From contig JAKVBU010000012.1 of NCBI GenBank assembly GCA_022446885.1, positions 1-64,000 of the forward strand: a stretch of DNA of 64,000 bases, written 5' to 3'. Shown here piece by piece: positions 44,608-53,794 of this stretch; position 1 is the stretch's first letter; every line of letters begins with the position of its first letter. This DNA comes from Phycisphaerales bacterium (GTDB lineage: Bacteria; Planctomycetota; Phycisphaerae; Phycisphaerales; SM1A02). Both the position numbers and the translations under genes were made by a program. A model generated the notes under the pieces. That model was not told where the DNA came from, ran no database searches, and was given only the letters and a program-made list of their open reading frames with translations.

Positions 44608-47600
44608 ATGCCACTGACAGTTCGTCACATGGACGGCCAGTTTGAAGGCCGCACCCAGACATTCGATGACGATGTCGAGTCAATCCTGATCGGTCGAGAT
44701 CCATCGACCTGCCAGATCGTGTTGCCTCCGGATGCCCGAATGGCCTCCCGTGAGCATTGCACCCTTGCACGGGTGCGTGGTCGGTATCTGATCGACATGA
44801 ATGCCGATCGGCGGGTCACACTCGACGGGCATCAGATGCTCGAGCGTGGGTCCCCTCTGCCTGACTCATGCGAACTGCAAATCGGTCCAGACGGCCCCAG
44901 GCTCAAGTTGTTGGTCATTCGGCACTCCCAGATGGAGAGCACAGCTGATCAACAGATCGATGAGTCAGAGGTCGTCCGCCGATCGAGTCGGGCCGCCACC
45001 GAGATGGATGTCGAAGAGGTTGCCCAAGAAGCGGGCAGTTCCCGCCGCCTTGGTGTGATTGCAGGGGTCATCGCGGTGCTCGCCGTGGCCGTCGGTCTTG
45101 TGGTGTTCTTCGTCACCCGCAGTGACGTGGAGGATCTGCAGGTTGCCGATGCCCAACAAGATCAGGCCATTGGCTCGCTTGAGGGTCGAACCGACGAGAT
45201 TGAAGACGACCTCATCGTGCTCGGTGCTGATCTGCCGGAAATCATGGATAGCGCGCGAGAGTCGGTGTATCTGGTGGTCTACCGGGCTGCAGATGGTGGC
45301 GAGACTGGCGTAGGCACCGCCTTTGCCGTTGGGCCAACGACTGTCGCCACCAACGCCCATGTCGCAGCTTGGCATGATCGTCTGGAGGTCGGCGACCAAT
45401 TGGTACTTCGCAGCGCTGCCGAAGACGGAGAAGATCCCGAGGACATCGCGATCATCTCTGCCGCCGCTCACCCGGGATATGACGCGTTTGCAGAACTGTG
45501 GCGCGACTATGTGCCTGTTCGGCTCAACGCGAGCAAGGGCATTGACCCCGTCCGCAGCGCTGGGTCGGCATGTGATGTCGCCCTGTTGAGTGTGGCCGAG
45601 GGCGCTTCGCTGGGCCCACCGCTTCCGATGGCAAGCGAAGTACATCAGGCGTCGCTCGCCCCCGGTCATGCCATCGCATCGGTCGGGTTCCCGATGGAGG
45701 GAATGGCGATGGAGGGCGTGAATGTCAGGCGTCCTGTGCCCCAGTCACAGATTGGCCGAGTAACGGCGCTGACAACCTTCTTCAACACATCTGAAGACGA
45801 GTCTGAAACAGGCCCCGGCCAACGCAACACGCTTGTCCAACACTCGATTCCGGGAACGGGCGGCGCAAGTGGCAGCCCGATCATCAACGGAGCCGGAGAA
45901 GTTGTGGGCGTACTCAGTGCGGTCAACTTTGCGATCGTCGATGGGCAACGCTTTCCCACGGGTGTAGGCGTGAACTTCGCTCAGCGATCGACCTTGCTCG
46001 AGGAGCTGATGGAAGGTGCCGCCCTCGGTGCGTTGCAGGATCGCCTGGCACTCTGGAATGCCTCAGTGCAACAGCTCTACCACTCCGGCAAGTTGATCCG
46101 CGGCAAGGGGGACATGGATGCGCTGATCGCACTGTGGCGACGACAGATTCAGGATCAGGCTGGCGACGATGTTGTCGTACTGACCAAGGAGCGGGCAAGG
46201 GAGTTCTTTCCTTTGACCTCTCTCGAAGCTGGCCGGCAGGGGGGCGATGGGGACTCAGACGGGTTCACCACGGAGGTGCCCATCGACATCGAAGCTGACG
46301 GGTGGTATCTGTTTGTTGTCGAGTCCGATGGTCAGGTTGTGGCAGACCTCGACGACCCGGACGGAGCCGCAACAGGGAAGGTGTACGTACCGCTGGCGGA
46401 GGGGGTGCACGGGGTGGCATTCAGGGGCAAGACCGATGGTCAGGTTGTTGGCACGATTCAGACGGACGGCCAGCAGCACGTGACCTACGGCATCCAGGAG
46501 GGCGAGTCCGTCACAGCAATGCCGGCGAACATCCTCAAACTCGCTCGCGATCAATGGCGTGATGATCTGAACGACCGATGGGGAACCAAGGTTCGCGACG
46601 CTGGTGGCTTGGCTGGCCAAGGAGACACCGTCACCGAGACTGCGGATGGGCGGTTCTATGAGGTGCAGCCGATCTCGATCGATCGATATGGCCGTTACAT
46701 GATCGCCGTGGTCGCGCCAGATCGTCAGAACGTCGATCTTCGGTTGTTCCGTGTTGATGGTGATCAGCGTGATCTCATCGCTGAAGACGTACAGGACGAC
46801 TGGTATCCCTATCTAGTCATCGACACTGATCTGGGTGTCGAACTCGAGGCTGAGATTGTCAGTGACGAGGCGAATGCCGACTACGAGGTGTATGTCTACC
46901 GGGCAGTTGTTGCCGGAGACACGGATGACGACGACACCGTTCAGGCGACAGACATCGTCAACGTCGCCCTGAACTTCGGTAACGAAGCCCCTGAGGGCGA
47001 GGTGTTGGCGGCAGATGTCGATGACAGCGGCAAGGTGGACGTTCAAGACCTTCTCGATGTGCTGTCGAACTTCAACGAGGGTTGGCCGATCGATGGGCAG
47101 CCACAGCCCAAGCGTCTCATCTGCATGTTCACGATTGGCGGCTCGTACCATCAGGGTCTGGCCGGGATTCACCCACTGTTGTTCAATGAGCAAGATGGGT
47201 GGAATCTGATCGTTGAGTCACGTGTGAAGCCGCTGGCCAATCGTCTCGGCGTCGGGGCATTTGATTGGTGGGGGCACAATGTGTGCGGCTACTGGAGTGA
47301 TCACGACTATTACTGGGCCAGCGATGAGATCACCGAGGTAATGACGTTCGAGCAACTCATGTACGCTCGTGAGCAGATCCCTTCGCTGACCGACTTCTCT
47401 CCATTGCGAGAGTTCGCCGACACACAGGGCATGCAGCTCTATGGCTACATCGGTCAGCCTCGCAGTTATGAGCGAAGTGGTACGCCTGGCGGCATGCCCT
47501 TCGACACGGATTGGTCTCACGGTGACAAGACCAAGATGGATCTCTACTACAAGGAGTTCATCGACTCCCGTTTCATCGGACTCGGGCACGATGCCTCGAT

Positions 47601-48030
47601 TCACCACCCGGCAGGCTCTCCTTGGCTGACTGAAATGGTCCCCGCGCTCAAGGAGAACGGCATCGAGGTGTTTATTGAGTCTTTGCCCAAGCGATCGCAC
47701 CCCCATCTGCTGGGCATGAACGTAGTGGCGGAGCATCGAGTCTGGACCAACTTCGGTAACTACCCGGAGGTCTGGTACACAGAAGATGAGATCAAGGCCG
47801 CCGGAGGCCGCACGATTCACATGATCACATGGCCCTTTGGACAGGCGCCTGGAGATTCTGGGTACGACCCTGACTTCGACAACTCGCAGTGGCAATTCCA
47901 AAAAGCCAAGGAGCTGTTGCTGGCGGGCGAGTTTGTTGTGTGCCCCTTGTATGGTCTGCACAACCGCGGGTATCCGCTCGAAGAACTTGTCGAAGCAGCA
48001 GCCCCGCGAGCGAAGGTGATCGTCGAGTGA
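44608..48030 (+). CDS. FHA-domain, membrane-spanning trypsin-like protease with dockerin-like and C-terminal glycosidase-like domain
   Basis: 1140 residues. Residues 1-105 are an FHA phosphothreonine-binding domain with GRDPSTC (29-35) and SREH (47-50). Residues 149-169 are one membrane helix. Outside lies a trypsin/HtrA-like protease with His251 (TNAHVAAW), Asp323 (ACDVALLSV) and Ser421 (GGASGSP), so the triad is complete. Two beta-rich repeats follow at about 530-640 and 655-770, each resembling a PPC-type sandwich (IEADGWYLFVVESDG; IDRYGRYMIAVVAPD). Dockerin-like units lie at about 770-828. Residues 833-1140 look like a TIM-barrel, perhaps glycosidase-like (LGVGAFDWWGHN, DTDWSHGDKT, YGYIGQPRSY). 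The cytoplasmic FHA end could sense phosphoproteins and the outer end cleave proteins or glycans. I know no family with this combination. Confidence 0.75.
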   Translation: MPLTVRHMDGQFEGRTQTFDDDVESILIGRDPSTCQIVLPPDARMASREHCTLARVRGRYLIDMNADRRVTLDGHQMLERGSPLPDSCELQIGPDGPRLKLLVIRHSQMESTADQQIDESEVVRRSSRAATEMDVEEVAQEAGSSRRLGVIAGVIAVLAVAVGLVVFFVTRSDVEDLQVADAQQDQAIGSLEGRTDEIEDDLIVLGADLPEIMDSARESVYLVVYRAADGGETGVGTAFAVGPTTVATNAHVAAWHDRLEVGDQLVLRSAAEDGEDPEDIAIISAAAHPGYDAFAELWRDYVPVRLNASKGIDPVRSAGSACDVALLSVAEGASLGPPLPMASEVHQASLAPGHAIASVGFPMEGMAMEGVNVRRPVPQSQIGRVTALTTFFNTSEDESETGPGQRNTLVQHSIPGTGGASGSPIINGAGEVVGVLSAVNFAIVDGQRFPTGVGVNFAQRSTLLEELMEGAALGALQDRLALWNASVQQLYHSGKLIRGKGDMDALIALWRRQIQDQAGDDVVVLTKERAREFFPLTSLEAGRQGGDGDSDGFTTEVPIDIEADGWYLFVVESDGQVVADLDDPDGAATGKVYVPLAEGVHGVAFRGKTDGQVVGTIQTDGQQHVTYGIQEGESVTAMPANILKLARDQWRDDLNDRWGTKVRDAGGLAGQGDTVTETADGRFYEVQPISIDRYGRYMIAVVAPDRQNVDLRLFRVDGDQRDLIAEDVQDDWYPYLVIDTDLGVELEAEIVSDEANADYEVYVYRAVVAGDTDDDDTVQATDIVNVALNFGNEAPEGEVLAADVDDSGKVDVQDLLDVLSNFNEGWPIDGQPQPKRLICMFTIGGSYHQGLAGIHPLLFNEQDGWNLIVESRVKPLANRLGVGAFDWWGHNVCGYWSDHDYYWASDEITEVMTFEQLMYAREQIPSLTDFSPLREFADTQGMQLYGYIGQPRSYERSGTPGGMPFDTDWSHGDKTKMDLYYKEFIDSRFIGLGHDASIHHPAGSPWLTEMVPALKENGIEVFIESLPKRSHPHLLGMNVVAEHRVWTNFGNYPEVWYTEDEIKAAGGRTIHMITWPFGQAPGDSGYDPDFDNSQWQFQKAKELLLAGEFVVCPLYGLHNRGYPLEELVEAAAPRAKVIVE

Positions 48031-48038
48031 TCAGCCTG

Positions 48039-50312
48039 TCAGGGGCACGGCCCCCATGCGGAAATGATGATGAGCAAGTCGCTCACGTCGGTATGGCCAT
48101 CACCGTCTACGTCACCTGTTCCGTTGGCTGAGCCCCAGCCGGACAGCACGATCAGCAGATCGACGACATCGGTGTCCCCATCGACATCCAAGTCGCCCGG
48201 GCAGGCGCAATTGCCTCCGACTGCATTGCCGCCCCCATCGATCCACTCACCGTCGACATCATCAATGGTGTTGCTGCACACCTCGGTGCCTTCGAGCTGA
48301 AGCGATGCCGACTCGATGTAAATACCACCGCCCGTCTGCGCGACGTTGTGTCGAATACGCCCATCTGTGATCGAGCCCTCCGCCGACTGGAGTGCGATCC
48401 CCCCACCCGTCTCAGCGGAGCAGTTGCGAACTGATGACAGCACCATGTGGAGATCACCACCCTCGACATGGAGGCCTCCGCCGTGTGCAGCACTGCCATC
48501 AGTGAACAGTGCGTCTTGCACTTCCAGTGTGGAGTCAAGGGCGTCCACGAGGCCGCCCGAGAGAGAGGCACTCCCTTCCTGCACAGTTGAGTTGCGAATG
48601 GTGCACATGGCACTTCGAAGGGCAAGCGCGCCGCCTCGGTCGACTTCAGATCCCATCAACCTGACGTTCGACAAGGACAACTCGCTGTCCTCAACATGGA
48701 GGCATCCGCCTGCCCATCCGTCATCGCCTTCGTTTACGCCTGCTCCACCGATGAGGTGGATTCGGCGAACATCGGCGATGGCACCCTCTTGCAGGCGAAG
48801 TGCCGGACCGGTCTGAGTGCCTTGAATACTGCAGGTGTCTTCACTCCACCCGCGAATTTCGATCTCTCTACCTGCAACCAACACAGGGCCAGCGTGCTCG
48901 CCTGAAGCAATGTGCACGATCGAGCCATCGGGGGGGTCCAGGGTAGAGAGATCCTGACTGGGTGCCTGAATGAGTACATCGACATCGCCGGCCAACTCGC
49001 GCTCGATCTGCTCCCACATCAAGCCGGCCATGAGATCAGCGGCCTCATTATCTCCGTAGTGAACGCCGTCGGGCAGCGTGTCGCCGTGCAGATACCTGTG
49101 GGCGCCCGCAACGAGATGCAGATTGACGAATCCGGTGTCAGGGCGATCAGCGGCGATACCTGACAAGACCGCCGCCATGCGATGGTGTCGATCACTGTCA
49201 TCATTGGTAGACCAAGGAGCGACCAGCAGAAACAGTGGATCTGCATCAAGATCAAGGGAGAGGGCCGCGGCCGAGTATCGCTCCATGAGAGCCAACACAT
49301 GGTCGCGCCACAGACCTTCGACATCCTGCATCTGCTCCCACGTCATGTTTTGCCCGAGCAGCAGCATGAAGCAGTTGGGCCGACGTGTCGCATCCAGGTA
49401 CCTGGCCAGCGCCTCATCGTCATAGTGACCGGCCGACGTCAGATGATGCTCGACGGTGAAGCCGCCCTCGGCAATCGAGTCAACCTGTAGCCCTTGAACG
49501 TCTGTGCGCCAGACAACCTGTCCGACGTGATAGAACGTCTCACCTGCAGTGCAGTTGTCCGGGCAGGGTGATGCGCCGCCCTGACCGTCGCTGGTCCAGC
49601 CTTCTGGTGTGCGCACCTGCGTCGTAACAGTTCCACTGCCTTGAGGAATAGTCGCGTCAACCCAGTCAATCCACGCCCGGTCTGCCTCGCTTCGAGGCGA
49701 GAGGGAGACCCAAGGCCCGTTCGCGTTGCCCCGTAGTGCGCGATAGCGAAGTTCCGAAAGCCCCGATGGATCACGAGCGAACATCAGCCGCGCCTTCAGG
49801 TGTCCACTGGATGTCCAATCCCCACCCGGATACTCGTCGAGTCGGGTCAGCGCCCCGGCGCAGTAGTGGGCGTTCGATGACAGCCCAGTGCCGGTTGTGA
49901 CCATGTCGAGGGCTCTGTTGGGAACGAAGGCATCCTGGCCGTTACTCCACACGTGGTGGTTGCCGCTGCCGACGTGGTAGATGGCCCGTGGGAACAGATC
50001 GAAGCCACCTTGTGCCGTGGTAATGACGAAGCCCTCGTCAGACGCCGGCGTTCCGCTGGACACTCTGCCGACAAACTGGTCTGGTTGCCATGTTCGGCAG
50101 ACCCCTCCAACTGTGCTGTGCAACGCTGACTTGACCGTGTTGGAATCTCCAATGATCAGCAGACGGCAGTCTTCGTGAGCGATGCGGGTTGCGATTGGAG
50201 CCAGGCCCACACGTGCTGGCGCGAACGCCACATCAGCCGTGGCCTGATGCCCGGACACGAGCAGGCACACCGCAAATGTGATCACTGTGATTGGCCTGTC
50301 GGGCACCCGCAT
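48039..50312 (-). CDS. Secreted SGNH hydrolase fused to a right-handed beta-helix, with dockerin-like C-terminus
   Basis: 757 residues from ATG 50312 (AGGAG four bases upstream); GTG 50315 is the neighbouring alternative. Signal peptide MRVPDRPITVITFAVCLLVS. SGNH blocks: the nucleophile Ser in LLIIGDSNTVK and the catalytic Asp/His in LPDGVHYGDNEAAD. Residues about 450-680 are beta-helix repeats (GGALALRSAMCTIRNSTVQE; GGGLHVEGGDLHMVLSS; GGGIYIESASLQLEGTEV). Two dockerin-like units end the protein in AWGPCP (GDLDVDGDTDVVDLLIVLSG; GDVDGDGHTDVSDLLIIISA). The combination suggests an esterase that deacylates polysaccharide. It is convergent with the FHA protease, nine bases away. Confidence 0.75.
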   Translation of the reverse strand: MRVPDRPITVITFAVCLLVSGHQATADVAFAPARVGLAPIATRIAHEDCRLLIIGDSNTVKSALHSTVGGVCRTWQPDQFVGRVSSGTPASDEGFVITTAQGGFDLFPRAIYHVGSGNHHVWSNGQDAFVPNRALDMVTTGTGLSSNAHYCAGALTRLDEYPGGDWTSSGHLKARLMFARDPSGLSELRYRALRGNANGPWVSLSPRSEADRAWIDWVDATIPQGSGTVTTQVRTPEGWTSDGQGGASPCPDNCTAGETFYHVGQVVWRTDVQGLQVDSIAEGGFTVEHHLTSAGHYDDEALARYLDATRRPNCFMLLLGQNMTWEQMQDVEGLWRDHVLALMERYSAAALSLDLDADPLFLLVAPWSTNDDSDRHHRMAAVLSGIAADRPDTGFVNLHLVAGAHRYLHGDTLPDGVHYGDNEAADLMAGLMWEQIERELAGDVDVLIQAPSQDLSTLDPPDGSIVHIASGEHAGPVLVAGREIEIRGWSEDTCSIQGTQTGPALRLQEGAIADVRRIHLIGGAGVNEGDDGWAGGCLHVEDSELSLSNVRLMGSEVDRGGALALRSAMCTIRNSTVQEGSASLSGGLVDALDSTLEVQDALFTDGSAAHGGGLHVEGGDLHMVLSSVRNCSAETGGGIALQSAEGSITDGRIRHNVAQTGGGIYIESASLQLEGTEVCSNTIDDVDGEWIDGGGNAVGGNCACPGDLDVDGDTDVVDLLIVLSGWGSANGTGDVDGDGHTDVSDLLIIISAWGPCP

Positions 50313-50316
50313 CACT

Positions 50317-50334
50317 CCTCAGGGATCCTTGAGG
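50317..50334. other. Short inverted repeat upstream of the SGNH gene
   Basis: CCTCAGGGATCCTTGAGG (50317-50334) can fold on itself over about eight positions with one wobble around the central AT. It lies immediately upstream of the minus-strand start and overlaps its Shine-Dalgarno (AGGAG). Structure here could lower translation; no known element is recognised. Confidence 0.3.
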
Positions 50335-50384
50335 ATAGATGGGGGTCGGATCGGGTCAAGCGATCAGTGCTCAGGTGTGCTCAA

Positions 50385-50831
50385 TCAACGGTCCAGACGG
50401 CCGCGTAGGTTGAGCGAGGCCGTGTTTCGATGGTTCTTCCCGTCAAGACCGACCCCAAAAGAGATGCCGCCGTCAATTGCATCTCGCCATGAGTTGAAGG
50501 TGCTCCCATCGGTGCTCAGCAGCATGCCTTCCGGGCTGGAGTACAGCCAGATCTGCTGCCGCACAATGAGTGTGACCGGGGCCAGTTGCCCACCCTCGAC
50601 CTCTACCAGATCTGAGTCAACCTGCATGTTCAGGTGCACAGTGTCGCCGGGCTGATACTCGATGATCAACCCACGCGACTGGAGATCCTTGAAGGTGGAC
50701 TCGTCGAGTTCCATGCGCGGCGTGCCATCAGGGGCAAACGCCTTGACACGTACTGCGTTCGACACAGTCGGGCCGCATCCGTTCAGAAGCCCGGTCGCAA
50801 CCAGCACCGATGGCAGTGCAAGGCGAGACAA
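50385..50831 (-). CDS. Lipoprotein coupled to malic enzyme
   Basis: 148 residues, starting at TTG 50831 two bases after the malic enzyme stop. Lipobox: VLVATGLLNGC, lipidated Cys at residue 19. The rest (LIIEYQPGDTVHLNMQVDSD, VTLIVRQQIWLYSSPEGMLL, STFNSWRDAIDGGISFGVGL) is beta-rich without a known motif. The TTG start and the 2-base spacing depend on translational coupling with the upstream gene. Function unknown. Confidence 0.6.
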   Translation of the reverse strand: MSRLALPSVLVATGLLNGCGPTVSNAVRVKAFAPDGTPRMELDESTFKDLQSRGLIIEYQPGDTVHLNMQVDSDLVEVEGGQLAPVTLIVRQQIWLYSSPEGMLLSTDGSTFNSWRDAIDGGISFGVGLDGKNHRNTASLNLRGRLDR

Positions 50832-50833
50832 AA

Positions 50834-52465
50834 TCAGATTGCCGGCTCATACTGAGGTTGCCACATGCACTGGGCGACATGGGCGGCGATGTCATCTGGC
50901 TCATCCATGTCGGTTGCGCCCTCGGCAAAGATCTGCTTCGCGACCTCAATTGCCACGTGCAGAGAAGACTCACGCAACCGACTTCGTTCGGGATAGAGCA
51001 GGCCCAGGGCGAGCTCCTCCTCCGTCAACGTGTGGGAGAGGGCTTGGCCCGCTCGCAGGAACATCTCGTCGCTGACGTGCTTGGCCTCGGTGGCGTAGAT
51101 CGCCAGCCCCATCGCCGGGAAGATATAGACGTTGTTCCCTTGGGCCGGATTGATGGTGTGGCCCTCATGTTCAAGTGGAGGCATGGGGCTGCCGCTGGCA
51201 AACAGACATGTTCCGTCGGATGCGGCGTAGGCCTCTTCGGCGGTGCACTCGCTATGGCTGGTGGGGTTGCTGTAGGGGAAGATGATCGGCCTGTCGTTGA
51301 CTGCACACATGGCCTTCAGCACGTCTTCATTGAATGCCCCGCCTACGGTGCACACGCCGATGATTGCCGTAGGCTTGAATGACGTGATGAACTGGGCGAA
51401 GTCCGACGCCGGTTCATGGTCGATGGCGACGGCCATCTGGAAGTCGGAGAGATCATCACGGTCTTTCGTCAGCAGCCCACTGCGGTTGAACAATGCGACA
51501 CGAGATGCAGCATCTTCCTCGGTGCATCCGTCGTCGACCATCGCCTTCTCGATCAGGCTTGCGATGCCGCACCCGGCGGAGCCTGCGCCAAGGAAGAGCA
51601 CACGCTGTTGACCGATGGTCTCCCCCTTGGCGCGACATGCCGTGTACAGACCGCCTACCGCAACCCCTGCCGTTCCCTGAATGTCGTCATTGAAGCAGCA
51701 GAGGCGATTGCGGTACTTCTCCAGAAGTGGCTCCGCGTGGTGGATATTGAAATCTTCAAACTGCACGCAGCAGCCGGGCCAAGTCTCTTCGACCGCGGTG
51801 ATGAACTCCTCAAGAAACTCGTAGTATTCGTCTTCAGCTGGCCGCTTTTGGCGGAGGCCGATGTACATGGGGCCTTCAAGCAACTCGTCACGATCTGTTC
51901 CGACATCAAGTGTGATGGGCAGCGTCTTGTCGGCGGGAACACCTGCGGCGCCGCTGTAGCAGGCCAGCTTGCCGATGGGAATGCCCATGCCGTTGGCCCC
52001 AAGGTCACCCAGACCGAGGATGCGAGAACCATCCGTGACGACGATGAAGCGCACGTCGGGCTGTCGCCAGTTGCCGAGTATCTCCTTGATGCGGCCCTTG
52101 AGCGTGATCGGAATGAACAGGCCACGTGCTCGGCGGAGGAGATGGCCAAACTCTTCACATGCGGCGCCTACTGTCGGCGTGTAAATGATGGGCAGCATCT
52201 TCTCAGGGGCGCTTGCAAGCACGGCATGGAAGAGCGTCTCGTCGGTATCCATGAGTTGGGCCAGAAGGACATACCGGGCAAGATCGGTGGCACAGGCGTC
52301 CAGTTGCCAGTGGATGCGAGCGATCCGTTCTTCAAGTGTCTCGATGGCGGCGGGCAGGAGGCCGGTCAGGCCCAGCGCGACTCGCTCTGCCTCTGTGAAC
52401 GCCGTGCCCTTGTTGCGGGCGGGGTCGCGAAGCAGTTCATGGCCGGTCTCAGTAGGGCTTGGCAT
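50834..52465 (-). CDS. NAD(P)-dependent malic enzyme (malate dehydrogenase, oxaloacetate-decarboxylating)
   Basis: 543 residues from ATG 52465 (AGAGGAG eight bases upstream), the normal length of the long malic enzyme form. Motifs: IIYTPTVGAACEEFGHL (catalytic Tyr), TDGSRILGLGDLGANGMGIP with the nearby GKL (catalytic Lys), the metal site QFEDFNIHHA, FNDDIQGTAGVAVGG, and the NAD-binding LFLGAGSAGCGIASL. The enzyme decarboxylates malate to pyruvate and CO2. The coenzyme cannot be fixed from sequence alone. Downstream lipoprotein gene starts two bases after its stop. Divergent from the MFS transporter at 52505, with 39 bases between. Confidence 0.92.
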   Translation of the reverse strand: MPSPTETGHELLRDPARNKGTAFTEAERVALGLTGLLPAAIETLEERIARIHWQLDACATDLARYVLLAQLMDTDETLFHAVLASAPEKMLPIIYTPTVGAACEEFGHLLRRARGLFIPITLKGRIKEILGNWRQPDVRFIVVTDGSRILGLGDLGANGMGIPIGKLACYSGAAGVPADKTLPITLDVGTDRDELLEGPMYIGLRQKRPAEDEYYEFLEEFITAVEETWPGCCVQFEDFNIHHAEPLLEKYRNRLCCFNDDIQGTAGVAVGGLYTACRAKGETIGQQRVLFLGAGSAGCGIASLIEKAMVDDGCTEEDAASRVALFNRSGLLTKDRDDLSDFQMAVAIDHEPASDFAQFITSFKPTAIIGVCTVGGAFNEDVLKAMCAVNDRPIIFPYSNPTSHSECTAEEAYAASDGTCLFASGSPMPPLEHEGHTINPAQGNNVYIFPAMGLAIYATEAKHVSDEMFLRAGQALSHTLTEEELALGLLYPERSRLRESSLHVAIEVAKQIFAEGATDMDEPDDIAAHVAQCMWQPQYEPAI

Positions 52466-52504
52466 AGGGTGTCTCCTCTTGAGCACGGTATCACGGGGGC
52501 GTCT

Positions 52505-53794
52505 ATGCTCGCATCGATGCCTCTGGGTCCTCAGGTGAAGACCAATGAACTTCCGCGACGTGGTTTCGCAGCGTTGCTGGTGACGATGTCGTGTGGGGCC
52601 TTCAATGACAATCTGCTCAGAGGGGCGCTTCTGATCGCCGTACCTGTTGGGGGCGGAGGTATGTGGGAGGGTCAACTGGGAGAAGGTGGCACGGGATGGG
52701 TGACGGCCATGCTGTACGCACCGTTCATCCTTCTTCTGGGAGTCACCGGGCAGATCGCGGATAGGTGGCCCAGGCAGCGAGTCATCCTCGTGTCGCGGGT
52801 GCTCGAAGTGCTGCTCACCGGAATGGTCATTTGGGCATTCGCAGTGGGCAGCCTGGTGCTTGCCTGCCTGTCTCTCGTCTGCATGGCAGCGCAGAGTGCG
52901 CTCTTCTCGCCGGCCAAGTACGGGATTGTGCCCGACCTCGTCGAGGATCGGCACCTCAGTCGAGCCAATGGCGTCTTGAGCATGCTCACCAATGTGATGA
53001 TCCTCGTCGGCGTTGCGGCCTCGGGCTATCTGCTTCAGGATGGCGGATTCTGGATTGGCTTCGTGATGTTGGCACTGGCCCTCATCGGACTCGTTGCGTC
53101 ACTGGCGATTCCACGCGGACGTGCCTGGAAGCCGGATTTGAAGATGTCCCCGCGGACCTTCTCGACGCACCTTCGCACGATTCGAGCCATGCAGGGCACG
53201 CCTCTCATTGTGGCGACCTTGGCGTGGTGCTGGTTCTATGGAATCGGCTCACTGATCATCTCGATCGTGCCCAACTACAAGGGGCCAATGAACCTGACCA
53301 ATGAGTCTGCGAGCATTCTCCTCGCCGCTCCAGGCGTTGGCATTGCTATTGGTGGCATCGCTGCGGGTTTGGGCTCCGGCGATCGTATTCGTGGCCAACT
53401 GGTGCCTTTGGGCGCCGCGCTGATGACAGTGGGCTTTGTGCTGCTGGGCTTGTTGGACGCCTCATTTACGGGTCTCTGGGCACTGCTGTGCTACACCGGG
53501 ATAGCAGCCGGCTTCTTCGTCATCCCGGTGATGGCGCTTCTGCAGCATCTGCCTGAGACGTCATTCAGGGCTCGTTGCGTGAGCACCTCTAACTTCTGCA
53601 CCTATCTGGCGATGTCGATTACGGCAGTTCTCTTTGCGGTCGTCGCTCCAGCGACCGGGAGTGACCCAGCACTTTGGTTTCTGATTTGTGCCGGTCTGAT
53701 GTTGGTCGTGACACTCTGGACTTTCAAGCGGCGCGACACCCTTCGTTTGGCTGGGTTGCCTGATCAGGCACGGAGCGTGTGCAGCCATGACTGA
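52505..53794 (+). CDS. MFS transporter, LplT-like
   Basis: 429 residues from ATG 52505 (GGGGGC four bases upstream); the open frame is longer upstream only by overlapping the malic enzyme antisense. About 12 membrane helices. GFAALLVTMSCGAFNDNLLR matches the LplT/Aas lysophospholipid-transporter start (FNDN), and ILLLGVTGQIADRWPRQRVI is the MFS loop 2-3 motif with D-R-W-PR. Probably moves a lysophospholipid or other amphipath across the inner membrane. Overlaps the HAD phosphatase by eight bases. Confidence 0.8.
   Translation: MLASMPLGPQVKTNELPRRGFAALLVTMSCGAFNDNLLRGALLIAVPVGGGGMWEGQLGEGGTGWVTAMLYAPFILLLGVTGQIADRWPRQRVILVSRVLEVLLTGMVIWAFAVGSLVLACLSLVCMAAQSALFSPAKYGIVPDLVEDRHLSRANGVLSMLTNVMILVGVAASGYLLQDGGFWIGFVMLALALIGLVASLAIPRGRAWKPDLKMSPRTFSTHLRTIRAMQGTPLIVATLAWCWFYGIGSLIISIVPNYKGPMNLTNESASILLAAPGVGIAIGGIAAGLGSGDRIRGQLVPLGAALMTVGFVLLGLLDASFTGLWALLCYTGIAAGFFVIPVMALLQHLPETSFRARCVSTSNFCTYLAMSITAVLFAVVAPATGSDPALWFLICAGLMLVVTLWTFKRRDTLRLAGLPDQARSVCSHD

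Noticed and set aside
44354-44617. Plus-strand frame of 87 codons before the FHA gene
   Set aside because: No ribosome site, no domain, and a 10-base overlap with the start of the FHA gene; composition resembles noncoding DNA.
51416-52504. Long upstream extension of the MFS transporter frame
   Set aside because: This part is antisense to malic enzyme and contains no motif; the MFS homology starts only at 52505.
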